A DNA stretch of 48,688 bases from CAZOBJ01 sp964577825. Lineage in GTDB: Bacteria; Planctomycetota; SZUA-567; JAFGNG01. A program made the position numbers and the translations under genes. Positions 24,183 to 33,965 of the stretch are shown here, piece by piece (position 1 is the first letter of the stretch; the number at the start of each line of letters is the position of its first letter). The notes below the pieces were generated by a model. The model saw nothing but the letters and a program-made list of their open reading frames with translations, was not told the origin of the DNA and made no database searches. The stretch spans positions 1 to 48,688 of the forward strand of contig CAZOBJ010000012.1 in assembly GCA_964577825.1 (NCBI GenBank), read 5' to 3'.

Positions 24183-26036
24183 ATGCGCCACACGGACACC
24201 GGACGTACGGACCTCGGCTGGGCACAGATCACCCCGGACTGCGCGTACGCGCGCGAACGCGGCTGCTGGACGGTGCGCTACCACTGCGGGCCCCAGACGT
24301 TGGAGGCGGGCGCGCGCATCCGGGTGTATCCGCCCTTCACCTTCGACAATGCGCACAACTCCTGCGTGCGCTGGGACGTCGGCACGGTCACCGCGTCTAC
24401 GGACGCAACCGCATCCCTGTCCGTGGACACGATGGACACCCTGGACGTGGCCGGACTCTGCCCCGCGTACACCGCGGACGCGGTCGAGGTCACGGTCACC
24501 GAGGGAGCGCTCCGCGGTGGGCATATCGTGAATATCGTGCTCGGAGACGAGCGCGACGGCGGAAAGAGCGCACAGGCCCAGTGGCTCTCCGGGCCGGACA
24601 TGCCCTTCAACGTGGCCGTGGCCCTGCCCGGAGAGGACGGGTTCGCGCGCCTCGCCCGCTTCCCCGTGATCCCGGTCTACGGCAATGTGCCCGACCGCCT
24701 CGTGTGCGCGCCCACGCGGTCCACCGTGGCCCCGGGCGAGCCGTTCGCCCTGCGCATCAAGGCCGAGGACGCGTACACGAACGTGACCGACCTGTACCAG
24801 TCGCCCGTGGTCGTGGAGGCGCCCGAGGGCGTGTCCGGCCCGGAACGGACCACGATCAGCCGCACGGACCGGGGCCGCACCACCTTGGAAGGCTTCGCCC
24901 TGCAGCGCGACGGCACGTTCCGCGTGCGCGTGCGCGACGACCAGCGCACCGCGCACAGCCCGCCCGTGAGCACCGAGTTCACCCGCCCCGGCGAGCGCAT
25001 CTTCTGGGGCGAGATCCACGGTCACTGCGAACTCGGCGACGGCGTGGGAAGCGAAGACCGCTACTACGAGTACGCGCGCCACGAGGCGTGGCTCGACTTC
25101 TCCGCGATCAGCGAGCACGGCGGGGGCAGGCACTGGTGGCTCGACTGCATCCGCGCCGCGCGGGAGCACTACGAGCCGGGCCGGTTCGCCACGCTCCTGG
25201 GGTACGAGCGTGGCTGGGGCGGCGGGCACGCGAACTTCTACGCGCGCGGCCTGGAGCTGCCGGTCCTATCGAGCAAGGAGTCCGAGCGCGCCTTTCGCCT
25301 GATCCGCGAGGGCAAGGCCATCATGATCCCGCACCACACCAACGACCCGCTCATCAGGGAGGTGGCCCTGTTCCACTGGGACGAGAACGACCCGGCCAAC
25401 ATCCACGCGGCCGAGATCTGCCAGATGCGCGGGTCCTTCGAGAAGGATGAGCTCGGCGGGCACGTGCTCTTCGCCGGATACGGGGCCTCGCTCCAGGACG
25501 GCCTGGCCAAGGGGTTCCGGTTCGGGTTCACCGGCGGCACGGACAACCACTCCGGCCGGCCCGGCATGCCCATGGTGGTCTGCTTCCAGTCGGGCGAGCG
25601 CGTGGGAAGCGGCCAGACCTGCGACATCCGCCGCACGTACCTGGACCGCACCCTGTGCGGGCTCACCGCGGTGTTCGCGCCCGAGCTCACGCGCGAGGCC
25701 GTGTTCGACGCGATCCGATCCCGGCGCACGTATGCGACCACCGGGGCCCGGATCCTCGTCGACTTCCGTGTGGGCGACCTGCGCATGGGCGAACAGGGCG
25801 CCCTCGCCGACCAGTCCACGCCCCTGGAGGTCCGCGTGCGCGTGGCCGGCACCGCGCCCGTGGCGTCGATCACCATTGTGCGCAACAACGAAGACGTGCA
25901 CACCGCGCGCACGACCGGCCTGGACGAGGAGCTCGCGTGGCGCGACCCGGACCCGCGGCCCGGGTCCTGGTACTACGCGCGCGTGCGCCAGGAGGACGGA
26001 CACCTGGCCTGGCCGTCCCCGGTGTGGGTCGACTAA
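24183..26036 (+). CDS. DUF3604 domain protein (PHP-like metal-dependent hydrolase)
   Basis: 617 aa, AGGAG 7 bases before the ATG. The first 270 residues are beta-rich, Ig-like, and followed by a DUF3604/PHP core with clustered metal ligands: RIFWGEIHGHCELGDGVG (about 275-292), SAISEHGGGRHWW (about 309), AIMIPHHTNDPL (about 380), and RFGFTGGTDNHSGRPG (about 446-461). A beta domain closes the protein. PHP relatives hydrolyse phosphoesters, but no DUF3604 reaction is established. No signal peptide is seen, although many relatives are exported. It lies downstream of the polyphosphate/ROK unit. Confidence 0.87.
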   Translation: MRHTDTGRTDLGWAQITPDCAYARERGCWTVRYHCGPQTLEAGARIRVYPPFTFDNAHNSCVRWDVGTVTASTDATASLSVDTMDTLDVAGLCPAYTADAVEVTVTEGALRGGHIVNIVLGDERDGGKSAQAQWLSGPDMPFNVAVALPGEDGFARLARFPVIPVYGNVPDRLVCAPTRSTVAPGEPFALRIKAEDAYTNVTDLYQSPVVVEAPEGVSGPERTTISRTDRGRTTLEGFALQRDGTFRVRVRDDQRTAHSPPVSTEFTRPGERIFWGEIHGHCELGDGVGSEDRYYEYARHEAWLDFSAISEHGGGRHWWLDCIRAAREHYEPGRFATLLGYERGWGGGHANFYARGLELPVLSSKESERAFRLIREGKAIMIPHHTNDPLIREVALFHWDENDPANIHAAEICQMRGSFEKDELGGHVLFAGYGASLQDGLAKGFRFGFTGGTDNHSGRPGMPMVVCFQSGERVGSGQTCDIRRTYLDRTLCGLTAVFAPELTREAVFDAIRSRRTYATTGARILVDFRVGDLRMGEQGALADQSTPLEVRVRVAGTAPVASITIVRNNEDVHTARTTGLDEELAWRDPDPRPGSWYYARVRQEDGHLAWPSPVWVD

Positions 26037-26135
26037 CCGATCGGGCGGCGGTCGCGGCCTCGCCTGCGCCTGTCCCCGCGAACCCCACGCGACCGCGCGG
26101 GACGCACGCTCTCGCGCCGAGCATTGACACACAGC

Positions 26136-26164
26136 TTGACATCATGGGAATGGTGGTGTACGGT
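26136..26164 (+). promoter_or_regulatory. Promoter for the REC-REC-Hpt and HD-GYP genes
   Basis: TTGACA (26136-26141), 17 bases, TACGGT (26159-26164), about 30 bases before the ATG. Confidence 0.65.
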
Positions 26165-26193
26165 GCCTCATCCCACGGGACACAGGAGAGCCG

Positions 26194-27651
26194 ATGGCCA
26201 CAGACCGTGCCGCACAGACCCCATGCACACCCCAGGCCCTGCGCACCCGGGTGCAGTCCGCGCTGGAGGCCGACGCGGACCCGGACGCCCTGCGCGCGCT
26301 CCTGCGCGAGGTGGACGCCCTCCTCGGCGTGCTCGTCGACCGCCAGGCGGCTCTGCGCAGAGACATCACCGAGGCCCTGGACCGGTACCAGGCGCCGCGG
26401 CCCGAGGCGCGCGCCCGGCCCAGCCCTGTCCAGGCCAAGGCCACGGGCACGCACGTGCGCGCGCTCGTGGCCGACGAGTCCGCGAGCGCATGCCAGGCCC
26501 TGCGCGTCGTGCTCCAGGGCCTGGGCTGCACGGTCGAGTGCGTGGCCGACGGCCAGGGCGCCGTGGACCGCGCGACGCAAGACCAATACGACATCGTGTT
26601 CCTGAGTCCCACCATGCCCGGGCTCGACGGACTGGCCGCTGCGGAGCGCATCCGCCGCCGCGAGACCGCGGACCGGCGGCTCACCCTCGTGGGCCTGGCC
26701 TCCACCGAGGAGCCGGCCGAGCGCAAGGCGTGCCTGTCGGCCGGCATGGACGAGTGTATCCTCAAGCCCGTGCGCGCCCACCGCGTGCGCGAGCTCCTGG
26801 AGCGCCGCTGCGGGCTTGCGCCCGCCCAGGACCGGGCCCAGGCGGCACCGTCCCTGGCCCCGTACATCCTGCTCATCGACGACGACCCGAACATCCTGCG
26901 CGGCACCGGGCGGGTGCTCTCCGCGGCCTTTCCCGAGTACCGCGTGGAGACCGCGGACAACGGGCCCGAGGGATGCGCGCTCCTGGGCCGGCTTCGGCCC
27001 CGGTTCGTGGTTCTGGACCTGTCCATGCCGGGCATGGACGGCCGAGAGGTGCTGCGGTTCCTGCGCGAAGACCCGCAGAGCGCGGGCACCCGGGTGCTCG
27101 TGTGGTCGGCCCTGCCCGAGCACGACCCCCGCGTGCGCGAGGTGCGCAACCAGGGCATCAGCCACCTCGTGCACAAGCCCAACGTCAAGGACCTGGTCGC
27201 TCGCATGGGCGAGCTCACCGCCGAGACCGCCGACACCCACGCGCCCGCGGCCAAGGGTGCGTCCGAGGCTGATCGGCCCGCCGCCACGGGCCGCGCGCGC
27301 GGCCCGGTGTTCAACGCGGGCCAGGCCCTGGAGTCCACCGGCGGCAATGTGGAGCGCCTGCGCAGGCTCGCGGACATGGTCCTCCAGGAGGCGCCCGGCC
27401 AGGTCGACTCGTTGCGCAAGGCCTTGCAGGCCGGCGACGCCGAGGCGGCCGAGCAGTGGACCCACGCGCTCATGGGCGACATGGCCAACATCGGCGCCGA
27501 GCGCGCGCGCAACCAGGCCCTGGCCGTCGGGTCGGCCGTGGCCGCCAGCGACTTCGCCGAGGCGCACGCGCTGGCCGCGCACCTGCCCGACCTGCTCGAT
27601 GAGGTGCGCGGGGTGCTCGCGCAGGCCGACTGGCAGGCGCTCCAGGCCTAG
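26194..27651 (+). CDS. Two-receiver phosphorelay protein: degenerate REC, REC, Hpt
   Basis: 485 aa, GGAG 5 bases before the ATG. An N-terminal helical region (about 1-70) is followed by REC1 (about 88-205). REC1 starts RALVADESAS and reaches YDIVFLSPTMPG, where Ser (about 138) replaces the phospho-acceptor Asp; the later Lys is present in ILKPVRA. REC2 (about 225-345) is complete: YILLIDDDPNIL, Asp acceptor in FVVLDLSMPGMDG (about 274), Lys in VHKPNV. The C-terminal Hpt domain (about 370-480) has its phospho-His in WTHALMGDMANIGA (about 424). There is no kinase domain. It is followed 21 bases later by a REC-HD-GYP gene, a likely partner. Confidence 0.88.
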   Translation: MATDRAAQTPCTPQALRTRVQSALEADADPDALRALLREVDALLGVLVDRQAALRRDITEALDRYQAPRPEARARPSPVQAKATGTHVRALVADESASACQALRVVLQGLGCTVECVADGQGAVDRATQDQYDIVFLSPTMPGLDGLAAAERIRRRETADRRLTLVGLASTEEPAERKACLSAGMDECILKPVRAHRVRELLERRCGLAPAQDRAQAAPSLAPYILLIDDDPNILRGTGRVLSAAFPEYRVETADNGPEGCALLGRLRPRFVVLDLSMPGMDGREVLRFLREDPQSAGTRVLVWSALPEHDPRVREVRNQGISHLVHKPNVKDLVARMGELTAETADTHAPAAKGASEADRPAATGRARGPVFNAGQALESTGGNVERLRRLADMVLQEAPGQVDSLRKALQAGDAEAAEQWTHALMGDMANIGAERARNQALAVGSAVAASDFAEAHALAAHLPDLLDEVRGVLAQADWQALQA

Positions 27652-27672
27652 CCGTCCCGAGGAGGGCTCGCC

Positions 27673-28662
27673 ATGCAGGTGCTCATCGCCGAGCAGAGCA
27701 CAGCCGCGCGGTTTCTCTTGGAAGAGCTCGCACGCGAGTGGGGGTACGACCCTGTCTCCGTGGCGGAGGGTACGGCGGCCTGGCAGGCCCTCAGCCGGCC
27801 GGACACCCCGCAGCTGGCGATCCTGGACTGGGTGCTTCCCGGCACGGGCGGACTGGAGCTGTGCACTCGGGTCAAGGCGCGCGAAGACGGAGAGTTCGTG
27901 TACGTGATCCTCTTGACCAACAAGGGCGAGGGCCGCACCGTGGGCACGGCCCTGGCCGCGGGCGCGGACGACTTTCTCACCAAGCCCGTGGACGCGAGCG
28001 AATTGCAGAGCCGCCTGGCCGTGGGCAGCCGCACGGTCGAGTACGAAAAGGCGCTGCACGAAAAGGAATACCTGGTGCGGCTGGAGTGCTACCGGGCGCT
28101 CACCGACCTCGCCGAGACCCGCGACCAGGAGACCGGCCAGCACCTGCGCCGCATGGCCCTGTACAGCGAGTCCATCGCCGAGGGCATGGACATGGACGCC
28201 GAGTACGTGAAGAACGTGAAGACCTTCGCCACGCTGCACGACATCGGCAAGGTGGGCATCCCGGACAGCATCCTGCGCGCGCCGCGGCGGCTCCTGGACC
28301 ACGAGTTCGAGATCATGAAGACCCACGCGTCGCTCGGGTTCGACATCCTGCGCGACCGGCCCACCCTGGAGCTCGCCGCGGAGATCGCCCACAGCCATCA
28401 CGAGCGGTTCGACGGCAAGGGGTACCCGCTCGGGCTCGCCCGCCGCGAGGTGCCCCTGTCCGGACGCATCATCGCCCTGGCCGACGTGTACGACGCCCTG
28501 CGCAGCCGCCGCCCCTACAAGGAGCCCTGGACCCACCAGGCCGCCGTGGACATGATCGTCAAGAGCTCCGGCACCCAGTTCGACCCGGAGGTGGTCGACA
28601 TTTTCGTCACGCAGGTGACCGTGTTCGAACAGATCGCCGAGGAGCACAGCGACCCCGAGTAG
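27673..28662 (+). CDS. Response regulator with HD-GYP domain (cyclic-di-GMP phosphodiesterase)
   Basis: 329 aa, GGAGG 7 bases before the ATG. REC domain (about 1-120) with Asp acceptor in LAILDWVLPGTGGLE (about 52) and Lys in DDFLTKPVD (about 104). The HD-GYP domain (about 140-320) carries the full metal site: ETGQHLRRMA, TLHDIGKVGIPD (HD at about 188), HASLGFDIL, HHERFDGKGYPLG (about 240, GYP present), ALADVYDALRSRRPYK. Expected to hydrolyse c-di-GMP when phosphorylated. The Hpt of the preceding gene product could supply phosphate. Confidence 0.95.
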   Translation: MQVLIAEQSTAARFLLEELAREWGYDPVSVAEGTAAWQALSRPDTPQLAILDWVLPGTGGLELCTRVKAREDGEFVYVILLTNKGEGRTVGTALAAGADDFLTKPVDASELQSRLAVGSRTVEYEKALHEKEYLVRLECYRALTDLAETRDQETGQHLRRMALYSESIAEGMDMDAEYVKNVKTFATLHDIGKVGIPDSILRAPRRLLDHEFEIMKTHASLGFDILRDRPTLELAAEIAHSHHERFDGKGYPLGLARREVPLSGRIIALADVYDALRSRRPYKEPWTHQAAVDMIVKSSGTQFDPEVVDIFVTQVTVFEQIAEEHSDPE

Positions 28663-28708
28663 CGCGCCTCGCCCGAGGCCCCGACATGGAGCAAAGGAAA
28701 GGACCGTC

Positions 28709-29563
28709 ATGTATAAGGTGATCGCGTTCTGCAAGTGGTGCCAGGACCTGCCGCCCGCGCAGCTCGCCCGCAACCTGAAGGGCCTCGGGTTCGACGGGGT
28801 GGACCTGCCCTGCCGCCCGGGCGCCCCGGTCACGCACGCCACCGCGCCGCAGAAGCTCTCCGACTACCAGCGCGCATTCGCGGACGAGGGCCTCACCCTG
28901 GATCGGCTGGTCACCTCCCTGCAGGAGGCCGACGACGAGGCCGACCGGCTGCTCGCCACGGCCGCGGAGTTGGGGATCGGCAAGATCCGCATCAGCGGCC
29001 ACCTGCGGCCCAAGATCGAGCTCGGCGGCAAGTGCGACATGCAGGCCGCCCTGGACCAGGCCCGCCGCGGCGTGGAGTCCCTGGAGAAGCTCCTCGCCAA
29101 GCACGGGGTCTCCGGGGGCATTCAGAACCACAGCGGCATCACCCTATCCGTGAACGTGAGCTCCCTGCTGCGTGTACTCGAAGGGCGCGACCCCCAGTGG
29201 GTGGGCATCCAGTACGATCCCGGGCACACCGCGTTCACCGGCGAGTCGCCGCGCCTAGCGCTCGGGCTCATGGGCCCGTACCTGCACTCGGTGAACTTCA
29301 AGAGCTCGCGCTACATGAACGCCATGGACCCCCAGACCGGCCGCCTGCGCTACCACGAGGTGTGGGGGCCGCTGCGCGACGGCATGATCGACGTGCCCGA
29401 CGTCCTCGCGGAGCTACAGGCCGCGGGGTACGAGGACCCCATCAGCATCCACGGCGAGCACCGCACCTACTTCTACCGGGTCGAGGAAGACCGCGAGGCC
29501 ACGGACAAGCTGGTCGGCGAAGACGTTGCGTACCTGCGCGCGTGCATGGACGCGGCCGGCTGA
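28709..29563 (+). CDS. Sugar phosphate isomerase/epimerase (xylose-isomerase-like TIM barrel)
   Basis: 284 aa, AAAGGA 5 bases before the ATG. The AP-endonuclease-2/xylose-isomerase-like barrel is recognisable from LKGLGFDGVDLPCRPG (about 24), AAELGIGKIRISG, GIQNHSGITLS (about 137), VGIQYDPGHTAFTGES (about 164), LHSVNFKSSRY (about 192), and the C-terminal SIHGEHRTYF (about 248). Glu/Asp/His metal ligands are at the ends of these strands. Usual role: isomerising or epimerising a ketose or polyol in the cytoplasm, often alongside Gfo/Idh enzymes. It lies 46 bases after the HD-GYP gene, same strand. Confidence 0.85.
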   Translation: MYKVIAFCKWCQDLPPAQLARNLKGLGFDGVDLPCRPGAPVTHATAPQKLSDYQRAFADEGLTLDRLVTSLQEADDEADRLLATAAELGIGKIRISGHLRPKIELGGKCDMQAALDQARRGVESLEKLLAKHGVSGGIQNHSGITLSVNVSSLLRVLEGRDPQWVGIQYDPGHTAFTGESPRLALGLMGPYLHSVNFKSSRYMNAMDPQTGRLRYHEVWGPLRDGMIDVPDVLAELQAAGYEDPISIHGEHRTYFYRVEEDREATDKLVGEDVAYLRACMDAAG

Positions 29564-29577
29564 CGCTCGGCGTCCTC

Positions 29578-29607
29578 TTGCGTCGGGCTGGCCCGAGGCG
29601 ATAGGCT
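29578..29607 (+). promoter_or_regulatory. Candidate promoter for the sigma-54 activator
   Basis: TTGCGT (29578-29583), 18 bases, TAGGCT (29602-29607). Confidence 0.4.
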
Positions 29608-29672
29608 GAAGCTCGTCCCGGCCGACCGGCGCGCGCCCGACCGGCCGAGCGCGCAGCCTTGAGGACAGCCCC

Positions 29673-31106
<1,434 letters not shown>

Positions 31107-31116
31107 GCGCGCGCAC

Positions 31117-31340
31117 CGTCCCTCACCCCGGCCCTCTCCCACAGGGAGAGGGAGAAGGAGCGAACGCCGTCCAAGACACGACCGGGAGCGTGCGCACCGT
31201 CCCCCACCCCGGCCCTCTCCCGGAGGGAGAGGGGGTGAGGGGGAGGGACAAGCCGCCGCAGCCGCATGGTCGGGTTTGGCCAGGGGCACGAATGCGAGCG
31301 CGCCGCGTCCCTACCCCGACCCTCTCCCGGAGGGAGAGGC
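31117..31340 (-). repeat. Three type A GC-rich elements in reverse orientation
   Basis: Copies at 31117-31160, 31195-31247 and 31304-31340, each CACCCCGGCCCTCTCCC followed by the complementary arm. The first two share the flank TGCGCACCGTCC. They fill most of the 305-base gap between the sigma-54 activator stop and the convergent membrane-protein gene; the rest (31341-31411) shows nothing recognisable. The hairpins may serve as a bidirectional transcription stop. Confidence 0.85.
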
Positions 31341-31411
31341 AGCGAGAAGCGGATAGGAAGTAGCAGGGGCGTGGAGAAGCGGGCGAACACGGAGCACCGA
31401 GGCCCGGCAGG

Positions 31412-31990
31412 TCAGGGGATTGGTTCCTCGGGCTCGGCGCCTGGCCGGGAGATGGGCCCGCCGGGACGGTCGCGGTCGGTCTCCACGTACAGTTCCACGT
31501 CGCAGCGCTGGGCCAGACGGGTCGCGAACGCGCGCGCCTTGTCTTCGTGGTACCAGTGGCGCAACTCGATCCCCTGGGCCAGGATTCCACCCACCAGGAC
31601 CGCGTACCGGATCATTCTGTGCGGCCGTCGCGACTGGCGGCCCGGGACGCCCATCCACAGACGCTGGGCACGCATCAGGATCTGGATCCGGTTGCGGAAC
31701 GGCCCGGCCTGGGTGCGGCTCAGCAGACGCGGGCGAAACCAGTAGGTGCGCTTCTCGAAGTCCAGCACCAGGATCCGGCACCGCAGGATGAGCCACGCGC
31801 CCACGGGCGCGATCACAAAGGCCACGCACGCGTACACCGGCGCGAACAGGTCCAGAACCAAGCCGTAGCTGCGTTCGAAGTACAGCACCAGCCCGGCGCT
31901 GCCAAGCGAGAGGACCAGGAACCCCAGGCCGACGATCATGTCGCCGAGGTTCATGGCCACAAACCGGTTTCTGAGGAAAAAGGTGTTCAC
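31412..31990 (-). CDS. Membrane protein of unknown function (two helices plus PH-like soluble part)
   Basis: 192 aa from GTG 31990 (GGAG 11 bases upstream); ATG 31954 in frame has no ribosome site. Two adjacent membrane segments (MIVGLGFLVLSLGSAGLVLY, about 17-36, and VYACVAFVIAPVGAWLIL, about 50-67) are followed by a soluble region beginning CRILVLDFEKRTYWFRPR, a strand pattern reminiscent of bacterial PH-like domains, and a C-terminal helix-rich stretch (ARAFATRLAQRCDVELYVETD). No firm family. It has its own promoter at 32028-32055 behind asnB. Confidence 0.65.
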   Translation of the reverse strand: MNTFFLRNRFVAMNLGDMIVGLGFLVLSLGSAGLVLYFERSYGLVLDLFAPVYACVAFVIAPVGAWLILRCRILVLDFEKRTYWFRPRLLSRTQAGPFRNRIQILMRAQRLWMGVPGRQSRRPHRMIRYAVLVGGILAQGIELRHWYHEDKARAFATRLAQRCDVELYVETDRDRPGGPISRPGAEPEEPIP

Positions 31991-32027
31991 CGGGATGCGG
32001 GCTCCATGCAGCCTATCGAAGCCTCCG

Positions 32028-32055
32028 AGTATAGCGCCGAGCTGCCCAGATGCAA
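32028..32055 (-). promoter_or_regulatory. Promoter for the small membrane protein
   Basis: Minus strand TTGCAT (32050-32055), 16 bases, TATACT (32028-32033). It lies just past the asnB stop. Confidence 0.6.
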
Positions 32056-32075
32056 GCGCGCAGTGCGCGAATCGC

Positions 32076-33941
32076 TCAGTCGAAAAAGACCCGGTGCCAG
32101 GCCTCCAGGACGAGAAGCGCATAGACCCGGCCGGCCACGTCGGTGCGGGCCTCACGGGCCCGGGCGAGGAGCCCGGCTACGGCCTCAGGGCGCAACAGGC
32201 CTCGCTTGCGCACCGCTTCGGGGCAAAGGAGCTTGTCCACGACTCCGTTTGCGGCGCTCGCCAGCCACGCGGCCAGCGGCACCTGGAATCCCTGCTTGGG
32301 CCGGCCCGCAGACGCTGCAGGCACGCGCGCGGCTGCGAGCCCGCGAAGCGGCGCCTTGAGCCTTCCGCTTCGCATACGCCGCTTTGCGGGTACCGCAAGC
32401 AAGGCGTGGGCCATCCCCGGGTCCAGCAGGGGCGCCCGCAGCTCCAGGGACGCGGCCATGCTCGCCTTGTCGGCCTTGAGCAGCAGGTCATCCACCAGAT
32501 ACGTCTTCAGGTCCGCGTATTGGAGGCGGGTCAGGGGCGGGGCGCCCCGGGCCTGTGCGCGAGCGAGGGGGCCGCGCAGAATCTCTGCCGGGGCACGCGC
32601 GTCCGCAGCCCCCAACGCCTCTGGGGCCAAAAGGTTGCGCCGCGCGGCCTCGTCGAAGCAGGCAAACCACGCCGCGTACCGTTCGGGTCGCGCCAAGGCC
32701 GCGGTGCGCGCGAACTTGCGCACCCGCCGTCCGGTCTCGCGCAGCGCCGGAACGGCCGCCATCGCCCGTCCGGCCAGCGCCCCGGCCGCCCTCAGACCCG
32801 GCAGCCGGCCCAGACGCTCTGCGCGCGCGTCCCACAGGTACCGCGGATACCCCGCGCCCAGCTCATCGCCGCCGTCCCCGGCCAGGGCCACGGTCACGTG
32901 CTCGCGCGCGAAGGCGCATAGGGGGAAAAGCGCCAGCGCCGAGCTGTCCGCCAAGGGCTCCTCCAGATGCCAGACGAGGTGCTCGAGGTGCGCGAGCGCC
33001 TGACCATCGACCTCGCGTGCATGGTGGCGGGCGCCCAGCTGGTCGGCCACGCGCTGCGCGTGGGCGCCCTCGTCGTACGCGCGCGCGCCGAAGCGGATCG
33101 TGAACGTGTCCACCCCGGGCCGGGCGCCCGCGGCCGCCGAGGTCACCAGCGTGCTGTCCACGCCGCCGGACAGGAACACGCCCAGGGGCACGTCGCTCAT
33201 GAGCCGCGCGGCCACGGCCTTGTCGAGGGCTTCGCCCAGGTCCGGCGCCTCGTCTTCGGCCTCGTGGAGCGGCACGTCCCAATACTCGCGCACGGTCAGC
33301 GCGCCGTCCCGGTACTGCGCAACATGCCCGGCCGCCAGCTTGCTGATCCCCTGGAAGCCCGTTCGCGGTCCGGGCACGTACCCGAAGTGCAGGTACTCGC
33401 CCACCGCCCCCAGGTCGGGCGCGCGGGGAACCTCCGGGTCGGCGAACAGGGCCTTGATCTCGCTGGCAAAGGCGAGACCCTGCGGACCCTCGGCCAGGTA
33501 CAGGGGCTTGACGCCGAACCGGTCGCGTGCCAGGAACAGGGTGCGCGTTTGCGCGTCCCACACCGCGAACGCGAACATCCCGTTGACTCGATCCAGGAGC
33601 CCCGCCCCCCAGGCCGCCCAGCCGTGGAGCACCACCTCCGTGTCGCATCGGGACCGGAACGCATGCCCCCGGGACGAGAGCTCCTTGCGCAGGGCCGCGT
33701 GGTTGTAGACCTCACCGTTGTACACGATGGTGTACCGGCCGTCCGGCGTGGTCATGGGCTGGTGGCCGCCCGGACGGTCGATCACGGCCAGCCGACGCGC
33801 GGCCAGGCCCACGCCCGGCGCGCGAAAGACGCCCTCATCGTCCGGGCCGCGGTGGGCCAGGCGGGCGGCCGCCCGGCGCAACTGGCGCTCCGGCACGGGC
33901 CGCGCCCTGTCCCGATACGCCCAGCCGCAGATGCCGCACAT
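32076..33941 (-). CDS. asnB: Asparagine synthase (glutamine-hydrolysing)
   Basis: 621 aa. The class II glutaminase domain starts with the mature nucleophile (MCGICGWAY, Cys2) and contains RGPDDEG (about 33), RRLAVID, YNGEVYNHAALR (about 74) and DTEVVLHGWAAWG. The synthetase domain holds the ATP-PPase loop FLSGGVDSTLV (about 257-267), and later ALAGDGGDELGAGYPRY (about 352) and KADKASMAASLELRAPLLD (about 487). AsnB makes asparagine, or in paralogues amidates a cell-wall or secondary-metabolite precursor. The ATG follows the RluA-type gene stop by 24 bases, so it is probably co-transcribed. Confidence 0.95.
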   Translation of the reverse strand: MCGICGWAYRDRARPVPERQLRRAAARLAHRGPDDEGVFRAPGVGLAARRLAVIDRPGGHQPMTTPDGRYTIVYNGEVYNHAALRKELSSRGHAFRSRCDTEVVLHGWAAWGAGLLDRVNGMFAFAVWDAQTRTLFLARDRFGVKPLYLAEGPQGLAFASEIKALFADPEVPRAPDLGAVGEYLHFGYVPGPRTGFQGISKLAAGHVAQYRDGALTVREYWDVPLHEAEDEAPDLGEALDKAVAARLMSDVPLGVFLSGGVDSTLVTSAAAGARPGVDTFTIRFGARAYDEGAHAQRVADQLGARHHAREVDGQALAHLEHLVWHLEEPLADSSALALFPLCAFAREHVTVALAGDGGDELGAGYPRYLWDARAERLGRLPGLRAAGALAGRAMAAVPALRETGRRVRKFARTAALARPERYAAWFACFDEAARRNLLAPEALGAADARAPAEILRGPLARAQARGAPPLTRLQYADLKTYLVDDLLLKADKASMAASLELRAPLLDPGMAHALLAVPAKRRMRSGRLKAPLRGLAAARVPAASAGRPKQGFQVPLAAWLASAANGVVDKLLCPEAVRKRGLLRPEAVAGLLARAREARTDVAGRVYALLVLEAWHRVFFD

Positions 33942-33965
33942 AGAGATGCCTCGTGTCGCTGCGGC

